Positions 1-12,600 of a stretch of DNA of 64,000 nt are shown here, one piece after another (position 1 is the stretch's first letter; each line of letters begins with the position of its first letter). Source of the DNA: Avena insularis (Eukaryota > Streptophyta > Magnoliopsida > Poales > Poaceae); NCBI GenBank assembly GCA_023614405.1, contig CM042684.1:469721650-469785649 (forward strand), read 5' to 3'. A program made the translations under genes and the position numbers. The notes below the pieces were generated by a model. That model saw only the letters and a program-made list of their open reading frames with translations, did not search any database and was not told the DNA's origin.

Positions 1-3000
1 ACCTCTCACCTTCCCCTTCTTCTATTTTGGAGTTCTTACTTGAAGTTTTGCATGGGTTTTGAATTCAAACAATCTTGTCCAAAAATCCTAATCTATCTCT
101 CTCCCTCATCTCTAGCTAGCTAAGACTAGCTAATCTCACAACCCTTGGGTCTTGCCCTTTTCTTGCAAATTTTGAGGTTGACAACTTGAGGCTTGCATGT
201 ATGTCCATATTGCATGGCACATGCAATGTCCACACACCTACATCTTTTCTCTCTCTCTGTCTCTCTACAAAAACCCTAGATAAATTCTTATCACTCCTTT
301 ACCATCCAGCTAGCTAATCTTTCTAGCTGCATGTGTTCCCTCCCTTCCTACCTAGCCATATGGATCATATAACCTCTCCTTTTTATTCTAAACCCTAGTC
401 TAATCTAAGCCCTAACCAACCCACATCCCTATTGCCTAAAGCTCCCTGAACCCCAACCCGGCACCCCCTGCTCGCTGGCTCGGCAGCAGCCTGCACTTGC
501 GCGCCTCCCACTCTCCTTCTCTCGGTTGCACCGAACCCTGTCCTTCCCCTTTGGTCCGACTTGATCAGGAGCAGACCAAATAGCGCCACGCCTCTACACC
601 TCACCGTGCTCAAGAAAGCGGCAGCGCGCTAGTGATGGGTCGCGTTGCAACCCAACCTCGCCGTCCGCAGTAGCAGTCCTAGTGCGCAAGCCACCTTTCA
701 TCTGGTCCCTTTTCCTTCTCTCTCACGTGGGAAGCAAGCCAGGAATTGAGAGAAGAGAAAAAAGGCTCCCATGTGCTTCCTCCTCCCCCCTCTTATCTCC
801 TCACCTACCCAGCCATTCTAGGAAGCCCCAGATCGAGATCTGGACGTCGTGCACCTCTCCTTCCTCTCCAAGGCGAGCTCCACCCACCCATGGCAGCCAT
901 GTCTACACCAAAACCTTAGCCTTTGATCTTCTTCGGTCTCAACGACCTGGTGTTTCCCTTGCCGAACCAGGAGGTCCAGCTGCTGCCCCTACGTCCCCTA
1001 CGTCCCCTACATCTTCCTGTGTCCACCATCGCCACTAGGGTTTACTGGGACTGCCGCAGTACGCCAAGATCTGCACCAACAGGAGCAAGCCGACCATGAG
1101 CATCGTCGCCGATCACCGCCTCCCCAAGCTCCAGTGGCCACACTTTTGTGCTCTGGTGAGCCTGCCCTTCCTCTTTGACAAGGTTCCCTCCTTCCTCTCG
1201 CACTGAATCGCCGTAGCCACCTGTCGAACACCCTATCTGCGTGACGCCGTGAGCACCAGCAAGTGATGTTGCTGCGTGCTCTGTTCCGATCGTCGTAGTC
1301 CTCCACCCAGTCAACTTTCGACCGCACCAAGACCTAGTAGTTGTAGCCCTACCTCCCTGTTTTCCAACGCATGTTCCCTCGCTCCATTCAGTGCAGGAAC
1401 GACGTCGGAATCTCCCTCACAACATAGCACCACCGCGCGCCTTTGCATCTGAGTCGACAACAGCAGCAGCAGCCTTGTAGCTGACATCTCTACACCCCTT
1501 TTTCCGCGTCGTTCCCCCCTGCAGTCCGCCATAGCCGAGGCCACGTGAACAAAAGATGTAGACCTGAGCACCCTCTACATCTTCTATTTTTGCGGCATAG
1601 CAAAATTCCCAAAGGGCCGCTCGCAATCTTCTTCCAAAAATTTGGGTCAGCTAGGTGTTTCCATGAGCAGGTTGATCAAGAATCGATGTCGGGATGAAGC
1701 TTTTGCTAACAGCCCCCTGTGTTATCGGAATCCTCACCCCGCCGTCCTTTCAGCCCCACCGGTCAGCTGCCGCGCCGTTTTTACAAAAAGGCACTCCTAC
1801 TTCTGGGTTTTTTCGCCCGCGCGGACCCGGCTCGCCCACGTGTCTAGCTCCTGCTGGCGCACACGCGTGTCCGTCTCGATGGCTAGCTTCGGCCACGGTG
1901 AGAAAAGCCGCTGCGTTGTTTTTTCCTCCAGCTCAGCAACCGACCCCACCCGTCGGTGACTCGGGCTAGTTCTTCCTGAGTACAAAAAGTCTGTGTTCTT
2001 TTCTTGTTAATAAAAATATTTTCAGAAATTGTTTAATATGTTTTAAATTCTGTTTTTAATAACTTTTAATTTGTATTTCCAAATAATACAAATAATATAT
2101 GTTTTGGAATCAGAAAAATGTGAGGAATTCAAATATGCCATTCAAAATATTATTTGAGCACTTTATTTTTTTCGAGATAATTAAAATTGCAATAAAATGC
2201 CTTTTCTTAATAAATTAACAACTTTAAATCTACAACTCCAAATTCGACAAATAATATGTCTAAATCGATCAGCGCGACGAGCCCGTTCTAACTATGCATT
2301 CCATGTTCTGAATAGCAGCATGCATAATATAAATATAAAGTATACAGCAACTTATATGGGAGCAAAACATGGCTAAAACTTAATAAAATGCTTTATTCTT
2401 GTACCCCACACCTCACCCATGCCATGCTACATTATTGCCATGTAAATTGTGCATCATTCATCATGGCATACTTGTTTGCTTGTCGCATTTTTAATTCATA
2501 TGCTTGTGCACTTTATTTATGTTGGCCCTTGTTTGTTTGGTTCTTCTTCGAATAGACGCCGAGCAGGGGATATATCAGGAATCCTAGGACCACTACCCAG
2601 ATCCGTCTCTCGCTTCAACTGAGCTGCCAGGCAAGAACTACCACATGCTTGCATACATATAGTACCTATTGCCTCTATCTTATTCTTGCATCATTGAGTC
2701 GCGATTGCATTAAATTGAATCCCAAGTACTGCATAGCCTTTACTTTTAAACCCCATCGAAGCTTGTTCCTCCATCCCATGAGCCATTACTACAGGAGTTG
2801 TTTGAGCCATGCGAGTCATAGAACAGCATGTGTAGGGTATGTGAGGGTCTGATAGATAACGAGGTACCTAAACAACTTAACCTGAGTAGTAATGGGATAA
2901 CTAATGAAAGTGGCACCGGTGAGCAATATCTGCTATTTGGTTTTTCATGCTCACTGGTGTCCCGTAGGACCCCGAGTACTTGATTCCTGTTCCTTGACTA

Positions 3001-4310
3001 TTCGCACTATCCACATCCGGGAGGCCTTATGGACCCCCCTGAGCCAGAGCTTGACTCATTTCTATTTCTTGGGGCCACAAAGTAGTTTGGGGTTTTGTTA
3101 CTATCATGTACTTATGCCATGCTTTACTATTTTATTTAAGATTGTGCGTGGAGCACCTGTACTGTTTTGGATGCGGACTGTTTTCGCGGTATTGACAAGC
3201 CCAGTCACACTTTCGGGTTCCCAGTCGTTTACAGCCATTGACGCAAACCTTCGGTCCGTCTCGGAGCCGGCCAACTTCGTTGCGGATAGCTTAATGGGGT
3301 GGCCCCCTGAAATATTTCTGAATCCTGTGATTGCTTTGTCGTGAATGCCTCGTTGGGTTTTGAGTTGGTTTTTCCGAGGTTGATCGAGTATGTGTTGTTA
3401 TTTGTGCACCCCTGCAGGGTAAATCTTTCTGAAAGCCGTGTCATGTTATGGGACGACTTAGACAGGTTTCGATCATAGACAAGTATAACTAAAGTACCGC
3501 TTTTAATTTGACTAAGTACCTGACTAGTAAATAGTGTAACACTCATGGAATGGTTAATGAAAACTGCACACGGATGGGTTGTTCGTCCGCTTTCTCGTTG
3601 GTAAGCGAGAAGGAGGATGGATCTATTAATTATACTGTTATAACTGTTGTTACTAATTAACGGACATCCGTCTATCTTTGGTTAGGCGAATGGTTAGCGA
3701 GTATCTATAGACTTGTTAGTTATTATCTTTTGCTGTAATTGCGTCACCCTAGGTTATGTCCCCTTTAGAGGCATAAAGACTTGTTGAGTACCCCTAGGGT
3801 CTCACACGATAAATTGTTTGATTCAGATGAACAGGTGTACTCGCAAGATGGATACTGGGTGGAGGAGACAGATGATGTTGGCAACGATCACTCGGTGTAG
3901 AGATTCTGGGGATGGGGATCCGCGAGATCTGTGGGCGGGATGTGTTTATTTATGTGGCATCTTATGCCGATTTGCTTCTTATCCGTACTCGGATCTTGTT
4001 TTTCGCTTTCGCCTGATACTCTGATATTTGATGTATGAGGAGCTATCCTAAACTATTATCTCTATCTAGGATATTTGGATCTTGCCGTATGGCGTTGCAA
4101 TATTTATATTTCTTTTTAGATGGCATGGCTCTGAAAACTGTTGTATGGTGGCTTGCATACATACTCACTTGTGTATGTAGTTGATCCCTTCGCCTGCCGA
4201 TTACGCTGCTCGTTCTTGTCCCGATGTTTTGGAAGTGGTTAGGACGGCCGAAAGGTCTACCTGTGAGTGGCCCCTGGCCCCACCATACTATTTTAACCAC
4301 TTTTCGCTCA
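1..4310 (+). mobile_element. Remnant of a long-LTR Gypsy-like LTR (plus orientation)
   Basis: This stretch has no convincing gene. Positions 2884-3500 match, in reverse complement, 5560-6150 and 10600-11190, which lie inside the two LTRs of the minus-strand element at 4574-13879. It is therefore a related LTR in the opposite orientation. The layout also agrees: a pyrimidine-rich start (1-900), a GC-rich part with chance open frames (650-1950), then an AT-rich part (1985-2500). After about 3530 it diverges from the LARD LTR, and no TG...CA terminus or primer-binding site is visible, so it is truncated. The short open frames inside it show no domain and are not called as genes. The LTR nature is inferred from homology to a well-bounded LTR; the family name is not established. 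Confidence 0.55.
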
Positions 4311-4573
4311 TCCAGGCATGCAACTTAGAGCGTAATTCACCGAGGTAGTTACATACAACCAGCTTGTCCTTTGCTGCATAAAGGATTGGTTTATTTGCTG
4401 CATTCATTCCTACTGTCTTTTATTTACTTGTACTTTGTTTACTTGCTTTATTAAAAACCCCTAAAAATATGTTTGCTAAGTATTTGCAGAGAATTCCTGA
4501 TCCATACCACTAGCCAACACCTTCTGCTCCTTGTTGGGTTCGACACTCTTACTTATCAAAAATACTGCGATAC
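4311..4573 (+). mobile_element. Gypsy-like LTR end, left part (split by the LARD insertion)
   Basis: This AT-rich stretch leads into a motif I associate with Gypsy LTR ends in Triticeae: 'cgacactcttacttatc' followed, after the inserted LARD is skipped, by 'tatacttgtgggtcatca' at 13891-13908. The insertion fell at GATAC, which is present on both sides (4569-4573 and 13880-13884). The left boundary of this LTR is not resolved; it may have been joined to the preceding remnant by deletion. No primer-binding site follows the end at 13908. Confidence 0.45.
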
Positions 4574-7500
4574 TGTAACACCCTCAAATCGGCCCTATGC
4601 AAGTTTTAGCCCTTTCCGCCAAACCCGCATAGAAATGATTCAAGGACTCCCACTAGGCACATTCGTGCGGGTGGAAAATGAAGTAATACCATTACACAAC
4701 AGTCCTTGATGGGACCCACAGAACAGATATATACATCAAAGACTCCATGAGTCAAGAATACAGATATACTATACAAAGATCCAAATCACCTTGAAAACGA
4801 TAGAGCGTACGACTATGGACAAGATGCAATTGGGGCTAATAGCCCTTAAGAATAACCAATGGCGTCCATAACCCTACCCAGGCCAAGCCGGAAGGGTAAC
4901 CCTGCTAACGACGACGATCTCAAACCTGCTAAAACAAAAGGGGTGCCGACAAAGGGCAAAGGAAAAAAGAGGAGCGTCAATACTGAGGCCAGTACACGGC
5001 GAGGCTAGAATTCGGCGGCTCTCGCCTACATAGGTAACGTGGACTAAAGCGGCAGCGCAGCGGCACTAAACAACCTATAGAGACTCGGTATCACTGGTGG
5101 CTATTAGAGAGGGGTAAGAAAGACCTATCCGGATCCAACCTGAAGCTAACACCAGACAAACCCATCCTGGTATTTTCCCCTCGAGACCAAACGAGGAAGT
5201 CGGACCAAGGAACTCACACAGTTGGCAATTTTACTCATTCCGTTATAGTTGCAGCGCTTACTAATCAGATATAGATAGCATGAGTCATCCTGATAGCATA
5301 AGTAGTGGGCAGTTTTAGTTAACAATCCGTTGTAGTTGGAACATTTATTAGTCATATATAATTGTCCTGGGGAATCCCAAACCCAGCAGTTGTTGGCACT
5401 TTTATCACATTCCATTGGAGTTGCAATACTTACTAGAAAGGTGTAGTATGACACAGATCACCACAGATCCACCAGTTGTTGGCATTTTTAATTTACATTC
5501 CGTTGTAGTTGAATCTGATTACTAGTCACATATTAAGTCAAATTTATAGCACTACTTTAGTTATGCTTGTCTATGATCGAGATACTGTGCTCCAAGTCGT
5601 CCATAACCGCGGACACGGCTTTCAGAAAGTTTTTCCCTGCAGGGGTGCACAAATAGCAACACACACTCGATCAACCTCGGAAAAACCAACTCAAAACTCA
5701 ACAAGGCTTTCACGACAAAGCGATCATAGGATTCATAAAATATTTTAGGAGGCCACCCCACTAAGCTACCCGCAACAAAGTTGGCCGGCTCCGGAACGGA
5801 CCCAGGGTTTGCGACGATGGTTGTAAGCAATAGAACCCGAAAGTGTGGACTGGCTTGTCGATACCGCGAAAACGTGGCGCGATCCAAAATAGTACAGGTG
5901 CTCCACGCACAATCTTAAATAAAGCAGTAAAGCATGGCATAAGTACAGGATAGTAATAAAGCCCCAAACTACTTTGTGGCCCCAAGAAATAGAAATGAAT
6001 CAAGCTCTAGCTCAGGGGGGGTCCATAAGGCCTCTCGGATGTGGATAGTGCGAAAAATCAAGGAACAGGTATCAAGTACTCGGGGTCCTACGGGACACAA
6101 GTGAGCGTGGAAGAACCAAATAACATCTATTGCCCACCGATGCCTCTGCATTAGTTATATCTAGCATTTTAATAGTTGTATTTAAAGTCATGATCATCTC
6201 CACCATTAAGCATCTCCACCATTAAGCATGTGCCAACCTTCAAACGACGGTGGAACAACAACGACGCAAAGCAGCACCTGAGCAAGCAACTACGACTCGC
6301 AAGGCTGACTGTCTATCAAACAATAGGCAATAGGATGTGTCCAAGGCAATATAAAGGCTGCAAGGGATATATCTGGTACGGAACACTAAAGCATCGTGAC
6401 ACAGATAGCAATAGATCAACAGGAGGAAATAAAGACTAAAAATGCAAAATAGGTAGAAGGGGGAGAGATGCTCGTCTGGGAAACACTGCCAACGGATCAT
6501 ATCCGGAGAACTTGTCGATACTCGCATCAACTCATCTGCCTAATCCGCGAAGAAGCGAACACTAGAAGAAACACCGGATGCAATATTTAATACTACGGTA
6601 GAAGATCCGGCATGCTTATGATATGATGCATGGCATGGAAAAGATGCGGTGGATTTAGGTAATATTAAGCGGAACCGGGGTCCCGACAATTAATTAATAG
6701 GTTCGAGTTGTTTATCTACCTCACAGATTAAATGTTGAATTAACAAGGCGAACAGGGCATCGGTTCGCTATACAAATTTAAATGGAAGATATTCCGCAGA
6801 TGGGCTCCTTATTTAATTATGAGTGAATCAGCATAATGCCCCCAAACCATATGATATGCATGCGAGATGAACAATTAATATGCAACAAGTTTTATATATA
6901 GCATTTATAAAATAGGGGCTCGGGAAAAGGTTCACACATCGGGTTCGGAAGATCTTGGGTTCTGGGGGTCCGGGGTTCGGTCTCGGGGCTCCGGGATCGG
7001 ATTTGCGAGGGAGAACTTGGTGTTCCGGGTAGAGATCTTGTCGCTTCGGGTAGGCCATCTTCGGGTACAGACTTGGGGTCCGAGAAGGTCATGAGGTGCT
7101 AGGGTCACCGGATCCGTGAAGCAGATCCCGACGTCTCGTGACGGCGCTCCTAAATTCCATGATGGAGGCTTCGGATACATCACGCCCTGACGAAGATCTT
7201 GTCGATGTCTTTTTCCAAGGAGGAACTTGAGACGCAGCTATTGGCCTCGGTCTTTGGCACTACCACCAAAATCTCATCAACAAGCCCAGGCAGTAGCTTC
7301 ACTTCCCGCATAGGCACCATCAGAGAACACTTTAGTCTATAGCTGCATTGGAAACAAGTGGAGCACCGGGACAGCAACCAACGTGATGAGCGGAAGCAAC
7401 GTTCCAGCGACAAAGTTCCAGGGCAGCAGATTGAGGCCGCATGTACGCTACAAGGAGAGCATGTCCCGCTTGAGCATTACCTCGAGTACCTTGCGGCCGG

Positions 7501-8399
7501 GAAGTAGCGGACGGGCATCGACCTCACACAGTAGAACAGGGACCCTATCGGAGCAGCAGAGAGCAACATGGAGGAGACCACCGTTGGGGACACACGCAGG
7601 CGATTGCGGGGGCGCGCCTGGCAGCGGAGGTCCTGGCCAAGGGGCTGGGACGAGGCGCGTCGGCGTCGAGGCGTGCATGGGAGCGTGGCTCACAGAAGCG
7701 GACCGGGGCGGAGGCGTCGGTCTTGGCGACCTCGAGGCCGAGGACGAGGGGGCGAGCAGCAAGGCGAGGTAGGTGTGCTCGGCAGGGTGGGGAAGAGCCT
7801 GGTCGGCTCGAGGAGGTGGACGGTGAGGAGATATCGCGAGGACGGCAGGGTCATGGCAGAGGAGTCTCGGGGCGGCTCGCCTGACTCACGGCGGCGGAAG
7901 ACGTTGGGACGACGACGGACTGCTAGCCGTGGCGCAGACGATGGTGGCGGACGAGGCAGGCGAAGCTTGCGAGCCAAGAGAAGAAGCGGCGAGATCTGAA
8001 GCGGCGGAAGGGCACAGGGGCTGGCGGCCGGTGACCGAGGTGAGGAGGGCGAGGAGAAGGGGAAAACGACGGGGGGGAGGGTCGTGCGCCTGGTGGGGAT
8101 GGGGAACCGAGGTGGGGCCAAGCATGCGTGACGGGCGAGGAAGGAGGTGGGACCAGGAGAAAATGGTAGGTGGGAGGCCTAGGGCTGCGCGCCCAGGTGG
8201 TGGATGGTGTGCGGGAGGCGGGAAAAGGGGGTAGGTGGCGTCAGGATGGACCGATCGATCCTAGGGTGGAGGGGTGCGGCGCTGGGGACGTGGCCTGGTG
8301 GGAGGTGGCCAGGGGTGGGGCTGGTGAGGTGGCGAGACGGGGTTGGTCGGGGTGAGGTGGCGGCTGGGCCAGGTAGCGTGGGAAGAGGCCAGGCGGGAT

Positions 8400-8430
<31 letters not shown>

Positions 8431-8827
8431 GGCGGACAGGAGGGAAAGGGTGGGGAGTGGGTCGGCTGGGGATTAGGGTTGGGTTTTTAAAACGGGTCGG
8501 GTAGTAGGTGGCCTGGCCTAAATGTTGGGCTGGCTCCCCGGTAGAAAATAGTTTTATTTTATTTAGTTTTGTCCGAAATAGACTTTGGTAATTGTTTTGT
8601 AGACAAAAGAAAATATCCGGAAGAGGCCGGGTTTTAATTTGAAATAAAGATGGGGCGTTTTAGAAAACAAAACCAGAATTTTCGAAAGTAGTTTTCATAC
8701 AAACCATGCATGATGACATGACGATGCTCAAATGTAATGTGGCATGATGACATGGGCATGCGGTCATGATGATGCAATGCACAAAAACACAACGATTTTC
8801 TAGTAGTGGTTTTAGCGGGACGCCACA
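4574..8827 (-). repeat. 3' LTR of the LARD-like element
   Basis: This 4254-bp LTR matches 9618-13879 over its whole length, with scattered substitutions (about one per 15-40 bases where I compared them) and small indels. On minus it starts TGTGGCGTCCCGC. It holds a GC-rich block (about 7380-8400) with several overlapping chance open frames on both strands rich in Arg, Gly or Pro. None shows a domain or is preserved in frame between the two LTRs, so none is called as a gene. An (AG)13 tract sits at 8401-8426. Confidence 0.85.
8401..8426. repeat. (AG)n microsatellite in the LTR
   Basis: A pure AG tract of 26 bp. The corresponding tract in the other LTR (13477-13490) is only about 14 bp and is followed by a G-run, so the two LTRs have diverged in repeat length since insertion. 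Confidence 0.95.
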
Positions 8828-9617
8828 ATTCGACACCACTAACAATGGATTTCGCCCTCGAGATCCGCCTCTTGGTACCGGGAAGAAAGCCGGCGATCTG
8901 AATCTTCATGTAGATCCGCGTGACACCACTAACAAGAGGTCGTTGTCCGGGATCGTCGAGAGAACACTCCGGGAACAAAGGACGAAGATAAAGGCATCCA
9001 CAAATAAAGCCACCTCTAGCTTCAGTAGAAAGAGAGAACCGATGCATTCTCATCCACTTCAATGTACAAGAGCAAATAGAGTGAGTAGTCGGCATGGGGG
9101 CCAATCCATCACGCACCCAAACTATTACTCCGCACAATCAGTAGAAAAGCGCGCATCCATTCTCGGAATCAGACTGAAGATCTCGACAATCAAGGTTTGA
9201 AACAAAGGAGGGATGCAGGCTCTGCATCGGATCTGGCGTAGAGGATGTCGTCGCGGCGGAAAACACCGGAAGGCACAAACAAGGAACAAAGAATGGTACC
9301 ACAGATAAAGGATCACTCAGATAGCATGAAGTCCGGAGGTAGAAACACCGTTACCAAAGGAGGAAGCGAAACCCTGAAGGTACGACAGAAACCCAACCAC
9401 GAGAAATCCTGGACTAGAAGAAAAGATAAGAGAGTATAATCAAAACACGCGGAGGTAAGAGGAGAACAGCAGAGGGTAAGGAGTAAAAGCAGACCTAATC
9501 AGATCTATCCAACCGATTTCACAAAAATAGTTTTGACACTCTACTTCGACCGTTAGCTAGGTGATCCTACAGGCTGGACTTGTGGGGTGTCGCAACTGCT
9601 GAGCTCTGATACCACTC
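8828..9617 (-). other. Internal domain of the LARD-like element, non-coding
   Basis: About 790 bp lie between the LTRs. No open frame has retroviral-type motifs. A short sequence 'gacaccactaacaa' occurs twice (8832-8845 and about 8921-8934). The primer-binding site is at the right end; no clear polypurine tract is visible at the left end, next to the 3' LTR. The interior is far shorter than the 3-4 kb usually described for barley LARDs, which suggests internal deletion or a distinct small family. Confidence 0.75.
9603..9614 (-). other. Primer-binding site (initiator-Met tRNA type)
   Basis: The minus strand reads TGGTATCAGAGC three bases after the LTR end. This is the usual plant retrotransposon site complementary to the 3' end of initiator-Met tRNA, and it fixes the orientation of the element. 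Confidence 0.9.
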
Positions 9618-12600
9618 TGTAACAACCTCAAATCGGCCCTATGCAAGTTTTAGCCCTTTCTGCCAAACCCGCATAGAAACGATTCAAGGATACCCATCAG
9701 GCACTTTCATGCGGGTGGAAAACGAAGTAATACCATTACACAACAGTCCTCGATGGGACCCACAGAACAGATATATACATCAAAGACTCCATGAGTCAAG
9801 AATACAGATATACTATACAAAGATCCAAATCACCTTGAAAACGATAGAGCGTCCGACTACGGACAAGATGCAAATGGGGCTAAGAGCCCTGATGAATAAC
9901 CAATGGCGTCCATAACCCTGCCTAGTCCAAGCCGGAAGGGTAACCCTGCTAACGACGACGATCTCAAACCTGCTAAAACAAAAGGGGTGCCGACAAAGGG
10001 CAAAGGAAAAAGAGGAGCGTCAGTACTGAGGCCAGTACACGGCGAGGCTAGAATTCGGCGGCTCTCGCCTACATAGGTATGGTGGACTGAAGCGGCAGCG
10101 CAGCGGCACTAAACGACCTATAGAGACTCGGTATCACTGGCGGCTATTAGAGAGGGGTAAGAAAGACCTATCCGTATCCAACCTGAAGCTAACACCAGAC
10201 AAACCCATCCTGGTATTTTCCCCTCGAGACCAAACGAGGAAGTCGGACCAAGGAACTCACACAGTTGGCAATTTTACTCATTCCGTTATAGTTGCAGCGC
10301 TTACTAATCAGATATAGATAGCATGAGTCATCCTGATAGCATAAGTAGTGGGCAGTTTTAGTTAACAATCCGTTGTAGTTGGAACATTTACTAGTCAGAT
10401 ATAATTGTCCTGAGGAATCCCAAACCCAGCAGTTGTTGGCACTTTTATCACATTCCATTGGAGTTGCAATACTTACTAGGCAGGTGTAGTATGACATAGA
10501 TCACCACAGATCCACCAGTTGTTGGCATTTTTAATTTACATTCCGTTGTAGTTGAATCTGATTACTAGTCACATATTAAGTCAAATTTATAGCACTACTT
10601 TAGTTATGCTTGTCTATGATCGAGATACGGTGCTCCAAGTCGTCCATAACCGCGGACACGGCTTTCAGAAAGTTTTTCCTTGCAGGGGTGCACAAATAGC
10701 AACACACACTCGATCAACCTCGGAAAAACCAACTCAAAACCCAACGAGGCTTTCACGACAAAGCGATCACAGGATTCATAAAATATTTCAGGGGGCCACC
10801 CCACTAAGCTACCCGCAACAAAGTTGGCCGGCTCCGGAACGGACCCAGGGTTTGCGACGATGGCTGTAAACGACTGGGAACCCGAAAGTGTGACTGGGCT
10901 TGTCAATACCGCAAAAACGTGGCGCGATCCAAAACAGTACAGGTGCTCCACGCACAATCTTAAATAAAGCAGTAAAGCATGGCAGAAGTACAGGATAGTA
11001 ATAAAGCCCCAAACTACTTTGTGGCCCCAAGAAATAGAAATGAATCAAGCTCTGGCTCGGGGGGGTCCATAAGGCCTTCCGGATGTGGATAGTGAGAAAA
11101 ATCATGGAACAGGTATCAAGTACTCGGGGTCCTACGGGACACAAGTGAGCGTGGAAGAACCAAATAACATCTATTGCCTACCGATGCCTCTGCATTAGTT
11201 ATATCTAGCATTTTAATAGTTGTATTTAAAGTCATGATCATCTCCACCATTAAGCATCTCCACCATTAAGCATGTGCCAACCTTCCAACAACGGTGGAAC
11301 AACAACGACGCAAAGCAGCACCTGAGCAAGAAACTATGACTCGCAAGGCCGACTGTCTATCAAACAACAGGCAATAGGATGTGTCCAAGGCAATATAAAG
11401 GCTGCAAGGGATATATCTGGTACGGAACACTAAAGCATCGCGACACAGATAGCAATAGATCAACAGGAGGAAATAAAGACTAAAAATGCAAAATAGGTAG
11501 AAGGGGGAGAGATGCTCGCTTGGGAAACACTGCCGACGGATCATATCCGGAGAACTTGTCGATACTCGCATCAACTCATCGGCCTAATCCGCGAAAAAGT
11601 GAACACTAGAAGAAACACCGGATACAATATTTAATACTACGGCAGAAGATCCGGCATGCTTATGATATGATGCATGGCATGGCAAAGATGCGGTGCATTT
11701 AGGTAAATTAAGCGGAACCGGGGTCCCGACAATTAATTAATAGGTTCAAGTTGTTTATCTACCTCGCAGATTAAATGTTGAATTAACAAGGCGAACAGGG
11801 CATCGGTTCGCTATACAAATTTAAATGGAGTCCGGAATAAGACAAAGATATTCCGCAGATGGACTCCTTATTTAATTATGAGTGAATCAGCATAATGCCC
11901 CCAAACCACATGATATGCATGCGAGATGAACAATTAATATGCAACAAGTTTTATATATAGCATTTATAAAATAGGGGCTCGGGAAAAGGTTCACACATGG
12001 GGTTCGGAAGATCTTGGGTTCCGGGGGTCCGGGGTTCGGTCTCGGGGCTCCGGGATCGGATTTGCGAGGGAGAACTTGGCGTTCCGGGTAGAGATCTTGT
12101 CGCTTCGGGTAGGCCATCTTCGAGTACAGACTTGGGGTCCGAGAAGGTCATGAGGTGCTAGGGTCACCGGATCCGTGAAGCAGATCCCAGCGTCTCGTGA
12201 CGGCGCTCCTCGGTTCCATGATGGAGGCTTCGGATACATCACGCCCTGACGAAGATCTTGTCGACGTCTTTTTCCAACGAGGAACTTGAGACGCAGCTAT
12301 TGGCCTCGGTCTTTGGCACTACCACCAAAATCTCATCAACAAGCCCAGGCAGTAGCTTCACTTCCCGCATAGGCACCATCAGAGAACACTTTAGGCTATA
12401 GCTGCATTGGAAACAAGTGGAGCACCGGGACATCAACCAACGTGATGAGCGGAAGCAACGTTCCAGCGACAAAGTTCCAGGGCAGCAGATTGAGGCCGCC
12501 TGTACGCTGCAAGGAGAGCATGTCCCGCTTGAGCATTACCTCGAGTACCTTGTGGCCGGGAAGTAGCGGACGGGCGTCGACCTCACGCGGTGGAACAGGG

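Noticed and set aside
7383..8401. Several overlapping open frames (up to 143 codons) in the left LARD LTR
   Set aside because: They lie in a GC-rich block, overlap on both strands, are Arg/Gly/Pro-rich without domains, and the matching block of the other LTR does not keep the same frames.
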